In this document: positions 8,655 through 17,600 of the stretch, in pieces
Position numbering within the stretch: the stretch's first letter is position 1
Layout: the number at the start of each line of letters is the position of its first letter
Assembly (NCBI GenBank): GCA_016792805.1
Contig: JAEUHX010000066.1
Location: 1 to 64,000 of the forward strand
Source: Planctomycetota bacterium
Lineage (GTDB): Bacteria > Planctomycetota > UBA1135 > JACQFD01
Reading direction: 5' to 3'
DNA length: 64,000 nucleotides
Notes under the pieces: model-generated
Told to the model about the DNA's origin: nothing
Seen by the model: only the letters and a program-made list of their open reading frames with translations
The model's database searches: none
Position numbers and translations under genes: made by a program

Positions 8655-11600
8655 GTGCGTATCAACGCACCTAGAGACCTTGTCGTGAACCGCCGTCCCA
8701 TCGTTCTTGGGTCTTTTGTGATCCTGCTGCTGGCCGCGCTGGCGATTTGGCTTGCCAGCGCCGGCCTTACCGTGAGGCCGCAGGACGTTATCCCGTCGGG
8801 GACACCAACCGGTCCGTCGGCCATCCTGCCGCCGATCGCCTCGACCCCTCCGGGCACCGACGGCGCCCGTGCCGCTGCGACAGGCAGCGAAGCGGCCGGC
8901 TCAGAGCGCGCCCGCGGGCGCGAAGGCCGCCTCCGCGTGACCGACGGCGGCGCCGTTCCGGCCGGCACGCGCGTCGTCGTGCGCCTCGACAACCCCGATT
9001 ACATGGCGGAACTGCCGATGCGCGAGTTCATGCGCCTTGGCCCTGGCGCGAGCCCCGACCAATTCCGAAAGCTCTTTCAGTCGGTCCGCGGCAAGCGGAA
9101 GACGGGGGCCGCTGCCGACGTCTCGAGCGATGGCACGTTCCGCATCGAGGCGCCCACCGAGGGGCGCTACTTCCTCGACGTCGAGTCGGACACGCTCTAC
9201 GCCGATTCGTTTCCCGCAATCCGCGCGGCGGAGCCGGGGCCGCTGGTGGTGCGCGCCGTGCGCGGCTTGTCGATCCGCGGCATGGTGCTCGACGGGCAAG
9301 GGGCCGGCGTTCCCGACACCCGCGTTTTGCTGGCATCGCTCGACCTCCCGACGCCGCTGGAGGGGAGCTTCACGCCGCGAGAGATCCACACCACCACGGG
9401 GCCCGACGGCCGATTTGTGCTTAGGGCGGTGCCGGCGCGCGGCCGCGGCACGATCGCCGCCATGCGGCGCGGCTTTGCGACGAGCACGGTCACGATGCGG
9501 CACACTGAAGCCGCGCAGTCGGAAGTAACACTTCGCCTGGCTCCGGGCGGCCGGATCGTGGGACGCGTCGTCGATGAGCGGTTCACGCCCGTGGCGGGCG
9601 CGCGCGTCGACGTGGCGGCAACCCATTATGTGGGCTTTCTCCTCGAGATTGAGCAGCGCGAGCCCGTGATCACGCAGGCCTCGGGAAGCTTCGAGATCCT
9701 GGATGCCAACCCCGGTCGCGTGCGGCTCCACGCCGAGAAGGCGGGGCTGCGCCATGGCGATTCGCTGGAGCTCGAGATCCGTCCCAACGCGATTCACGAC
9801 GCCGGCACGATCGTGCTGAAGCGAGGGCATCGGCTGGAAGGAATTGTGGTCGACACGGAAGACAAGCCCGTGGGCGGCGCAAAAGTGAGCCTCAGTTTTG
9901 CAATTTCCGGAAACCCGCTGGAGAGCGACCCCCTGACTCGCATGAGCGACGCGGCGGAGGCGACGACGGACGGCGGCGGCGCGTTCTCGATCGACGGCCT
10001 CGGGAGAGGACCCTACGACCTCGAGGCGAAGCTGCCGCCGTTTGCGCCAGGCGTGAAGCGCCGCCACATGATCGATGAGAAGCCGCTCAAGATTCGGCTG
10101 CGCAAGCCGGGGGCGGTCGAGGGAATGGTGACGCGCGCGTCCGACGGCCAGGCGATCCCGAATTTTGACATCGAGGTGTATCAAACGATGACTGTCGGGC
10201 AAGGAATGCCTGTGCCCGAGCTGGCGGTTCGCCAGACCTTCGGATTAGCGCCCGCAGCCGGCGCGCCGCCGCTGCCGTCGGGCCAGTTCCGCGTCGATGG
10301 GCTCGCGCCGGGGAGCTATATCGTGCTCGTCCGGGCGAAGGGCTTCGCTCCTCTGAAGTTCATGGATGTTTCTGTGAAGTCGGCCGAGCCGGGGGTGGTC
10401 GACGCGAAGCTTGAGCCGGGAGCCGTGCTGGCAGGGGTCGTCCTCGACCGCGCGACGCGGCGGCCTCTCGCGGGTGCTTCCCTGACGCGATCGACCGGCT
10501 TCTTCGATCTGTTTGATCCGATGAAGTCGAAAGTCGTCTCCGACGCCGAGGGGAAGTTCCGATTCGAGGATCTCGCAGGCGGCGATTTTGCAATTGTTAC
10601 TCAATATTCCGATTATGCGCCGGCGCGCACGATGATCGAGAAGCTCGGCGCGGGCGAACGGCGCGAGTCGCTCGAAGTCGCCCTCGGAGCCGGTGGGGCC
10701 ATTGAAGGCACCGCCTACACGGAGGAGGGCGACGCAATGGCGAACGGATATGTGAGTGCATTCTCGATCGAGAACTCTCACATGACACAGGCCACGCTGG
10801 ATGCGGAAGGCCGATTCGAACTCACTCGATTGCCGGCAGGAAGTTACACCGTCAACGTCTTCCGGGGCGCATCGATGACCGACGCAATGGCATCGAACCA
10901 GGCGGAGCTCCTCCGCGGGATGCGATCGACGGTGGCCTCCGTCGTTGACGGCGAAACGACGCGTGTCGTGGTCGGTGCCGACGCGGGCAAGACGGTGAAA
11001 GTGCGCGGAAAAGTTACACTCCGCGGCGAGCCGGCGTTGGGCGCGCTCGTGCAGGCGATGCCGGTCTCGAGCGGCGATCGGTCACGGGGGGGCTCGATGC
11101 GTTTCACTACGACCGACAAGAACGGCCGCTTCGATTTGGCGCTTCCGGCTGGAAATGTGGAGTTTTTCATACAGAAACCGGGCCGCGTCGACGCGAGCGT
11201 TCGATTCGCGCGCGAGGTCCCCGATGTGCCGACCTGGGAGGTGACTCCCGCCCTCGAGATGCCTCTCGGTTCGATCGAAGGGATTGTGCGCAGCCTCGAA
11301 GGCACCGCGCTTTCGGGAGTCGTGGTTCGGCTCCGCCCAGAGACCGGCGCGACGCGCTCGCCGCTCGGCACGTTCGGGGTGGTGCGCACCGATGACGACG
11401 GACGCTACCGATTCGAGCACGTCGATGACGGCGCCTATTGGGTCGCCGCCGGAGGAACGTTCTTTAACAGTGAGAATACGCAGCCGCTCGGCCAGGTGTC
11501 GCAGCGGGTCGAGGTGCGCGGAACGGCGGAGGCAACCTCGGCCGACTTCACTCTTCGACCTGCTGGATCGATCGTCGGAAGAGTGACTTCACAAGACGGC

Positions 11601-12122
11601 ACGCCGATCCCTGGGGCTTCGATGTTTCTGCAGACCACCGATGGCCGGCCGGTCCTTACATTTTCCGACGTCTTCTCCGATTCGCAGGGCGCGTTTCGCG
11701 CTCGCGGCATCGCCCCCGGCAGCTACCGCGTGATCGTGCGTGCCCGCGGCAAGGGGCAGAAGATCGTGGAGCCCGTGATCGTATCGAGCGGCGCTGAAGC
11801 GACTTGCGCCGTCGAGCTGAACGAGGGCGCGCCGCTCACCGTGCGGGTCACCGACACTCAGAGTGCGCCTCTGCTGGGCGCAGCCATTCGGCTCACCGAT
11901 GCCTTGGGAGTGGAGCTCTCCGGGCTCACTGGCGTCGCGGACCTGGCGGATTACTTCACCGAAGGGTCGGCCCCCGGCGTCGGCGAGATCCGGCTCGGGT
12001 CGCTGGCTCCCGGTAACTACCGGCTTCGTGCGAGCTGCGCCGGCTACACCACGGTGGAGCAGCCGATCACCATCGCGGGAACCGAGCCTCGGATTGAGAC
12101 GGTGTCGCTCGAGAGGCGCTAG
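8655..12122 (+). CDS. Large membrane-anchored protein with many carboxypeptidase-regulatory-like (CarboxypepD_reg) repeats
   Basis: Up to 1155 residues. An N-terminal transmembrane segment (IVLGSFVILLLAALAIWLAS) is followed by about ten beta-sandwich repeats of the CarboxypepD_reg type. They are recognisable by recurring patterns such as GRIVGRVVDERFTPVAGARV, VVDTEDKPVGGAKVSL and GRFVLRAVPAR, then an aromatic or GxY ending. Such repeats are structural and non-enzymatic, and are typical of large envelope proteins. The first start is GTG 8655; GTG 8685, giving MNRRPIVLG, is a better signal-anchor start. No catalytic domain is visible. It probably acts on the periplasmic side as a scaffold or binding protein; the ligand is unknown. 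Confidence 0.8.
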   Translation: MRINAPRDLVVNRRPIVLGSFVILLLAALAIWLASAGLTVRPQDVIPSGTPTGPSAILPPIASTPPGTDGARAAATGSEAAGSERARGREGRLRVTDGGAVPAGTRVVVRLDNPDYMAELPMREFMRLGPGASPDQFRKLFQSVRGKRKTGAAADVSSDGTFRIEAPTEGRYFLDVESDTLYADSFPAIRAAEPGPLVVRAVRGLSIRGMVLDGQGAGVPDTRVLLASLDLPTPLEGSFTPREIHTTTGPDGRFVLRAVPARGRGTIAAMRRGFATSTVTMRHTEAAQSEVTLRLAPGGRIVGRVVDERFTPVAGARVDVAATHYVGFLLEIEQREPVITQASGSFEILDANPGRVRLHAEKAGLRHGDSLELEIRPNAIHDAGTIVLKRGHRLEGIVVDTEDKPVGGAKVSLSFAISGNPLESDPLTRMSDAAEATTDGGGAFSIDGLGRGPYDLEAKLPPFAPGVKRRHMIDEKPLKIRLRKPGAVEGMVTRASDGQAIPNFDIEVYQTMTVGQGMPVPELAVRQTFGLAPAAGAPPLPSGQFRVDGLAPGSYIVLVRAKGFAPLKFMDVSVKSAEPGVVDAKLEPGAVLAGVVLDRATRRPLAGASLTRSTGFFDLFDPMKSKVVSDAEGKFRFEDLAGGDFAIVTQYSDYAPARTMIEKLGAGERRESLEVALGAGGAIEGTAYTEEGDAMANGYVSAFSIENSHMTQATLDAEGRFELTRLPAGSYTVNVFRGASMTDAMASNQAELLRGMRSTVASVVDGETTRVVVGADAGKTVKVRGKVTLRGEPALGALVQAMPVSSGDRSRGGSMRFTTTDKNGRFDLALPAGNVEFFIQKPGRVDASVRFAREVPDVPTWEVTPALEMPLGSIEGIVRSLEGTALSGVVVRLRPETGATRSPLGTFGVVRTDDDGRYRFEHVDDGAYWVAAGGTFFNSENTQPLGQVSQRVEVRGTAEATSADFTLRPAGSIVGRVTSQDGTPIPGASMFLQTTDGRPVLTFSDVFSDSQGAFRARGIAPGSYRVIVRARGKGQKIVEPVIVSSGAEATCAVELNEGAPLTVRVTDTQSAPLLGAAIRLTDALGVELSGLTGVADLADYFTEGSAPGVGEIRLGSLAPGNYRLRASCAGYTTVEQPITIAGTEPRIETVSLERR

Positions 12123-12181
12123 CCGCCGGAGGGCGACGCCGCCGGGATCTGCCGCGCGGAGTAGACTCGGGTGCGACGCCC

Positions 12182-13948
12182 ATGACGCACCTTCGTTCTC
12201 GCCTCGCGCCCCTCGCTCTGATCATCGCTGTCGCCGTTGCGGCACCCGCCGCCCGCGCCGAGATCCGACCCGATCAAGTGCTTGTCGTGGTGAACGACAG
12301 CTCGGCGGTCTCCCAGTCGATCGGCGCCTATTACGCATCGGTGCGCGGCATTCCGCCGGTGCAGGTGTTTCATCTACCGGCGGGCACAACGACAGCGGAA
12401 GGCATCGCACGGGTCGATTACAATACTCAGGTGCGGGACCCGATCAAAGCGTACCTTGAGACTACAGTTCCAGCTCTCAAGAATCAGATTCGTTGCATTC
12501 TGCTAACGAAGGGTGTTCCGCTCCGCGTCGAGAACAGCACGGGGACGCCGTTCTCAATCACGCAGAGCGTTGCATCGGTCGATTCGGAGCTTACGCAGCT
12601 TTTCACGGGGAAAGTGTCGGATAGCGGACAGAACGGCTGGGTGACCAATCCGTACTTCAACTCTCAGTTCGGATTCGAGCAGTTCGCTCCGGCGCCACAC
12701 CTCGGCATCAGCTACCTCGTCTGCCGGCTCGACGGCTACGCCGATCAGATCGACGGAGCAACGGGTGTTCCGGTGGATATCAAGAATCTCATCGATCGAT
12801 CCCAGTCGCCGGCTCTCGGCGTGTATCTCCTCGACGGGGATCCGACAAAAACGGGCGGCTATGCCGCGGGCGAGACCTGGATGACGACGGCTAAGACTCA
12901 GCTCCAGTCGGCCGGGCTCACGGTGGTGCACGACCAAACTACCACCTTTATGAGCAATCAGCCGAATATCCTCGGCTACGCGTCGTGGGGATCCAACGAT
13001 TCCAATAATCTCGGGGTGCCCTACTACGGCACGATCGCCGGCGCCTCGGTGCCCGGCATGTTCTTGCCCGGCTCCATCGTGACGGACTACGTCTCGACGT
13101 CGGCACGGACCTTTCACTATCCGCCGAGCTATGGACAGTCGATGACGGCGGATCTGATTCGCCTTGGCGCCTGTGCTGTGAACGGGCATGTGTATGAGCC
13201 GTTCCTTGATGCCTGCTCACAGCCGGACAAAGTATTTGTGAACTACGCTCGCGGGTTTACGGCGGCGGAGGCTCTGTATACTTCGATCAAGTTCCTGTCT
13301 TGGGAGAACGTCGTGGTGTGCGATCCGCTGATGAAGCGGATGCAGGTGGTCTCGTCGGTGCTGTCGATGTTCCCGCAGACGCTTCCACAGACCGGCGGGA
13401 TCGCATCGATCGGAGGAACAAACTTCTCGACTCTCGCCGACACGTCGGTGACGGTCGACGGCATTCCGGCGGTCGTCACGAGTGTCTCGAAGGGATCGGT
13501 GCAGTTCGTGTCGCCTCCGGGAGGGCCTGGCCCTCGAACTGTAGTGATGACGAATTCGAGCGGCAGCTTCCAAGTCCCCGTGAAGCTTTTGTATACTCCG
13601 GCCATCACAACGAGCCAGCCAACGCCGTCGATCAACGGGCCGTGGACCTTCACGCTGTACGGCTTGCATGTGCAGGATGCCTGGGGAGTCTTCGCCGGAA
13701 CGGCGGCGGCGAGCCCGCTTCCGGTTCCGCCCTTCGGCGACTTCCTGCTCGATTTCAATCTGCCCGTGGTGGATGTGATTTCGGGGACGATGCCGGTCTT
13801 TCAGTTGCAGCAAGCGGTCACTCTTCAGGTTCCCAATGATCCGATGCTGCAGGGAGTGACCTACGATCTGCAGGCAATCGTGGGCGGAGGCCCGAGCGCG
13901 CCGACGGACTTCAAGCTCACGAACCTGACGAGCATCACGATTCAGTAA
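12182..13948 (+). CDS. TIGR03790 family secreted protein with IPT/TIG-like domain
   Basis: 588 residues with a signal peptide (LAPLALIIAVAVAAPAARA). Residues about 27-390 match TIGR03790: LVVVNDSSAVSQSIGAYYA, RCILLTKGVPLRVE, GVYLLDGDP and LRLGACAVNGHVYEP-like segments. An IPT/TIG-like Ig fold (about 395-475) follows. The final 110 or so residues resemble the C-terminal domains of the proteins at 581-3430 and 36437-37825. The family's molecular role is not known; proteins of this type occur in planctomycetes, acidobacteria and relatives. It follows the repeat-rich gene after 59 bases and may be co-transcribed. Confidence 0.85.
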   Translation: MTHLRSRLAPLALIIAVAVAAPAARAEIRPDQVLVVVNDSSAVSQSIGAYYASVRGIPPVQVFHLPAGTTTAEGIARVDYNTQVRDPIKAYLETTVPALKNQIRCILLTKGVPLRVENSTGTPFSITQSVASVDSELTQLFTGKVSDSGQNGWVTNPYFNSQFGFEQFAPAPHLGISYLVCRLDGYADQIDGATGVPVDIKNLIDRSQSPALGVYLLDGDPTKTGGYAAGETWMTTAKTQLQSAGLTVVHDQTTTFMSNQPNILGYASWGSNDSNNLGVPYYGTIAGASVPGMFLPGSIVTDYVSTSARTFHYPPSYGQSMTADLIRLGACAVNGHVYEPFLDACSQPDKVFVNYARGFTAAEALYTSIKFLSWENVVVCDPLMKRMQVVSSVLSMFPQTLPQTGGIASIGGTNFSTLADTSVTVDGIPAVVTSVSKGSVQFVSPPGGPGPRTVVMTNSSGSFQVPVKLLYTPAITTSQPTPSINGPWTFTLYGLHVQDAWGVFAGTAAASPLPVPPFGDFLLDFNLPVVDVISGTMPVFQLQQAVTLQVPNDPMLQGVTYDLQAIVGGGPSAPTDFKLTNLTSITIQ

Positions 13949-13980
13949 TAGCGTGGCGGGCTTCGACGCCGCGTATTCAG

Positions 13981-14682
13981 TTGCGGAGCTCCTTGAAATC
14001 GCCCCCCTTCGATGACCGCGCGGTTGTCGAGCGGTACGAAGAGTGGTACTCGACCCCCTTTGGGCGCCTCGCCGATGAGCTGGAGACGCGGGCGCTGACG
14101 GATCTGCTCGGGCCGCCCCCGCCCGGCGGCACTCTGCTTGAGATCGGCTGCGGAACTGCACATTTCGGCGCCGCCATGGCCCAGCGCGGATGGAAAGTTA
14201 CCGGCGTCGATCCGTCGCGAGAGATGGCGGCTATCGCGCGCAGCCGGGTTTCCACTGCGATGGCATCGGGAGAGTCGCTCCCTTTTGGTGATGCGTCGTT
14301 CGATGCCACATTTCTGGTGGCGGTGCTCGACTTCGTGCCCGACCCGACCGCGGTGCTGCGCGAGGCGCTGCGCGCGGCTCGAACTCGCGCGGTCGTGCTA
14401 GCGCTGAATCGGCGGTCGTGGCTCGCCACCTGGCGAAGAGTTGCGGCGATGCGCGGACACCGCGTCTTCTCGCGAGCACGTTTTTATAGCATATCACAGA
14501 TCGAGCAGTTCATCCGTGATGCGGGCGGCCAGCCCGTGCGGCGCAGAGGAATGCTGTTCCTGCCTCCCGCTGCGGCCGGGGCGATACCGTCGCTCGAGCG
14601 CGCCCTCGCGCGGCGGCTCGTCGGCGGCGGCGGAGTTGTCGGTTGGCAAGTGGAGAAATTAGTGAGCAGCGCCGCCGGCTAA
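13981..14682 (+). CDS. Class I SAM-dependent methyltransferase
   Basis: 233 residues of Methyltransf_11 type. Motif I is LLEIGCGTAHFG (about 57-68), the acidic end of strand 2 is VTGVDPS, and DATFLVAVLDFVPD is motif II/III-like. The C-terminal half lacks clear substrate-specifying motifs, so the substrate is unknown. The likely start is TTG 13981 or TTG 13993; no ATG is available before the conserved region. It lies 32 bases after the TIGR03790 gene. Confidence 0.8.
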   Translation: MRSSLKSPPFDDRAVVERYEEWYSTPFGRLADELETRALTDLLGPPPPGGTLLEIGCGTAHFGAAMAQRGWKVTGVDPSREMAAIARSRVSTAMASGESLPFGDASFDATFLVAVLDFVPDPTAVLREALRAARTRAVVLALNRRSWLATWRRVAAMRGHRVFSRARFYSISQIEQFIRDAGGQPVRRRGMLFLPPAAAGAIPSLERALARRLVGGGGVVGWQVEKLVSSAAG

Positions 14683-14725
14683 GCAGTGGTAGCCTTTCCT
14701 CCTCCCCTGGCCCGACGGTTCAACC

Positions 14726-15787
14726 ATGCGCTGCTGCACCGCATTCGTCGTCCTCACTGCTGCGATCCTCGCCTGTGGAAGGCCCGAGACCGATCCAAGC
14801 CTGGCGGCCGAGCAATCGGCAGTGGGGCCGGTGGCGGAATCCGCTGAAGCCGCGCCCTCCCCGGAAGCAACCATTCCGGCAAAGATCCCGAAGAGCTCCT
14901 CCGATCCGACGCCCCAAACCATGAATACAACAGCTCTTGGCGTGGCGCTGGTGCTGCCCCGGCTCGTATCCGTTGGGCTGATGTCGTCGCGTTCCATGAT
15001 GGTTGAAGGTGTGTACTTCGCAACGGCCCAAACGGGAGCGGCTCAACTGGGACAAGTGACCAGCACGGGCACCGTCACGCTCTCACAACTCGGGGCGCTC
15101 TATGAGCCCACGCCGTCGGACCGCCTGGTGGCAAAGATCGGGAGTCAAACCCACGAGTTCCGGCTCTTGACGGCGGAAGGTAATAATATGGCTGCGACGG
15201 CCGCTTCCTGGCTTCTCGCGCCGCACCGGCTCGAGTACACCCATCGAATTCCCGACCGGGCTGACATCAAGATTTCTGAGCAGTTCGACGGAACGCGATT
15301 CGAGGTCGCGCTCAAGGGCTGGGCCATTCTCGGAGGGAAAAAATACGATCTTGAGCTCACCGCCACGGGCGGCACGCAGGGCGATCGCGACACCAACGGA
15401 CAGGAGACGCGCACGCAGTATCAGCTCACCGGCACCGTGCGCGGGGACGGGTTCGAGGCCGAAGTGCGCGAGACGAACGCCATTCACTTCGCGTCGGCGA
15501 CAAGCCTGTATTTGCTCCATTCCCAACGCGGAAGCGCGACGCAGGTACGCTCGGTGATCGACAGCGCAGTACGAATGGGAAAATCCATAATTCAATTCAA
15601 TAGCCTCCAAGTGGAGACCGGACACAAAGAAAAGGGGTTTAACGAATCCGCCGGAATCGTTTCCGCCTCCGGCACGATCAGCCAAGATGGCGCCGCCTTC
15701 GGCCAGCTCACGCTACAAAACGATGCCCCCGTGATCGCAACCCCAATCGGTGTGATCCCCGTGACCCTCGACACCAGCGGCTGGTAA
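14726..15787 (+). CDS. Putative lipoprotein of unknown function
   Basis: 353 residues. The N terminus carries a signal sequence with a lipobox (AAILACGRP), then a Ser/Pro/Ala-rich linker and a stretch rich in beta-strand patterns. I recognise no family. The soluble part contains repeated short strand motifs (VALKGWAILGGKKYDLELTA, YQLTGTVRGDGFEAEV), suggesting a beta-barrel or beta-sandwich in the periplasm. It is last in the plus-strand run and converges on the acyltransferase at 15880. Confidence 0.65.
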   Translation: MRCCTAFVVLTAAILACGRPETDPSLAAEQSAVGPVAESAEAAPSPEATIPAKIPKSSSDPTPQTMNTTALGVALVLPRLVSVGLMSSRSMMVEGVYFATAQTGAAQLGQVTSTGTVTLSQLGALYEPTPSDRLVAKIGSQTHEFRLLTAEGNNMAATAASWLLAPHRLEYTHRIPDRADIKISEQFDGTRFEVALKGWAILGGKKYDLELTATGGTQGDRDTNGQETRTQYQLTGTVRGDGFEAEVRETNAIHFASATSLYLLHSQRGSATQVRSVIDSAVRMGKSIIQFNSLQVETGHKEKGFNESAGIVSASGTISQDGAAFGQLTLQNDAPVIATPIGVIPVTLDTSGW

Positions 15788-15879
15788 GGCGTGAACTCGA
15801 GAAGGAGAAAACCGACGCCCCGCTCGATATTCCGCCCACGCCCCGTTCTTCCAGCCCCGCAAGCCGTCACCCTTTCCTC

Positions 15880-16524
15880 TTACAAAAGCTCCCTGGCGCG
15901 GGCGGCAGCGGCGTGGATCGCTTCGCCGATTCGCTGCGCTGTACTCTCGAATTGCGATTCCTCCAGGTCGCGAGGAAGCTCAATCACCGGTCCACGGAGA
16001 AGCACAACCTTCGCGAACGGCTTCGGAATCGAGAGCTTATCCCAAGAAGTAGCATTCCACTGCCGGCTCGCCGCAGACGCCGCCGGCACGATCGCGAGCC
16101 GCGCGCGCGATGCCAAGAATGCGATGCCCGGCTTCACCACGTGCCTTGGCCCCTTCGGCCCATCCGGAGGAACGCATAAATCGCGTCCACGTTTCGCTTC
16201 GCTCAATAATCCTCGCAGTGCTTGCGTTCCGCCGCGCGTCGTCGAGCCGACCACCGTGCCGAAGCCCATTCTCTCGAGCATCGCCTTCAGCATCACTCCG
16301 TCGCGATGGCCGCTCACCAGAACCACGACCCCCGTGCCGCGATAGACGTGCATCGGGACCAGCAGATCGCCATGCCAGAAACAATACAGAAGCCGTTTCC
16401 CGCTCCCCTTCTCGACGCCCGTCTCATCGACGCTGCGAATTCGCCACGTCGCGCTCAGCAGACGCAACAATAGCGGCGCCAGCCGCGGGACCAGATAGGG
16501 GGCGATGCGCTTGTGGAGCTTCAA
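15880..16524 (-). CDS. DUF374 / lysophospholipid acyltransferase-like protein
   Basis: 214 residues with the DUF374 motif series: FWHGDLLVP (the acyltransferase His-x-x-x-x-like block), LVSGHRDGVM, TRGGTQALR and PPDGPKGPRHVVKPGI. These proteins belong to the LPLAT superfamily and are thought to acylate lipid A-like or other envelope lipids at the inner membrane. It begins 15 bases after the pseudouridine synthase stop, so the genes are probably co-transcribed. The exact acceptor is not evident. Confidence 0.85.
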   Translation of the reverse strand: MKLHKRIAPYLVPRLAPLLLRLLSATWRIRSVDETGVEKGSGKRLLYCFWHGDLLVPMHVYRGTGVVVLVSGHRDGVMLKAMLERMGFGTVVGSTTRGGTQALRGLLSEAKRGRDLCVPPDGPKGPRHVVKPGIAFLASRARLAIVPAASAASRQWNATSWDKLSIPKPFAKVVLLRGPVIELPRDLEESQFESTAQRIGEAIHAAAARARELL

Positions 16525-16539
16525 GGCACGGAAGCGTAG

Positions 16540-17523
16540 CTACTCCGCACCCATCCATTCCACAAATGCCCGGAAGTCGTCGGGGAGATCCGCCTCGAAC
16601 GCGATGCGCTCGCCCGTCGCCGGATGGTCAAACTCGAGCCGATGGGCATGCAGCAGCTGGCGCGCGACCAGCGGAGCCCCCGCCGGCAGCTCCAGCGGCC
16701 CGCGCAGGCGCCGGTAGACGCGGTCGCCCACGATCGAATGGCCGATTGACGCCAGGTGCACGCGGATCTGGTGCGTTCGCCCCGTCTTCGGTGCGCACCT
16801 CACATGCGTGAATCCGCGCGCGCGCTGCACCACTTCGACGAACGTCTCGCTCTCGCGCCCCCCTTCGTCGACGACCCACATCCGCGACGGTCGGTGAGGA
16901 TCGCGGTCGATGGCCTTGTCGATCCAGTACGAGTCGAGCGGCAGCTCGCCGTACACGATCGCCCTGTATTCCTTACGCACCGTGCGCGCGGCGAATTGTC
17001 GTTTCAGCTCGTGGGCCGCGGCGTCCGTGCGCGCGAGCACCATCACGCCGCTCGTGTCCTTGTCGAGCCGATGCACAATTCCCGGGCGCGCGGCCCCCTG
17101 AATTGTGGGAAGAAGTCCGAAATCGCGCTGAGCGTAATCGGCCACCGTGCCGCGCAGCTCCCGCTCATTGCGATGGGCCGGCAGCCCCGCCGGCTTCGCG
17201 ATCACAAGTATCGAGTCGTCGTGATGCAGCACGCGAAATGTCGGCGGAGGCGGCCCCGTCTCGACGCGCCTCGGCACGAGCCGCAGCGAAACCACGTCGC
17301 CCTCTTTGCACAGATAGCGCGCCTTGTTCTCGACGCGCGCGCCCACCTTCACGAATCCGAACTCCACGAGATCCCGCAAATAGGCGCGCGACTGGTCCGG
17401 CATCAGCTCCCGGAGAACCTTGTCGAGGCGTGTGCCGGCGAGCGCAGCCGGCACCGTCACCGTCTGCTCGGGATAGTCCTCCTCACGGAATTGTGGAGTC
17501 CTGCGCACGTCCGGCGCAGACAT
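16540..17523 (-). CDS. RluA/RluD family pseudouridine synthase
   Basis: About 327 residues from the ATG at 17523; a basic extension to ATG 17592 looks non-conserved. An S4 RNA-binding domain (about residues 20-85, TRLDKVLRELMPDQSRAYLR) precedes the catalytic domain with the RluA/D motif HRLDKDTSGVMVLAR, whose Asp is the catalytic nucleophile, and GRTHQIRVHLASIGHSIVGD. The family isomerises uridines in 23S rRNA or tRNA; specificity for U1911/1915/1917 (RluD) is likely but not proven. It lies directly downstream of valS. Confidence 0.9.
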   Translation of the reverse strand: MSAPDVRRTPQFREEDYPEQTVTVPAALAGTRLDKVLRELMPDQSRAYLRDLVEFGFVKVGARVENKARYLCKEGDVVSLRLVPRRVETGPPPPTFRVLHHDDSILVIAKPAGLPAHRNERELRGTVADYAQRDFGLLPTIQGAARPGIVHRLDKDTSGVMVLARTDAAAHELKRQFAARTVRKEYRAIVYGELPLDSYWIDKAIDRDPHRPSRMWVVDEGGRESETFVEVVQRARGFTHVRCAPKTGRTHQIRVHLASIGHSIVGDRVYRRLRGPLELPAGAPLVARQLLHAHRLEFDHPATGERIAFEADLPDDFRAFVEWMGAE

Positions 17524-17600
17524 CGGCGAGGACGAAGCCGGGAGCCTGATCGATCGCCCCCGTCGATGACCGCGCTTGCGGGGAGCTGCCATTGAATCCG

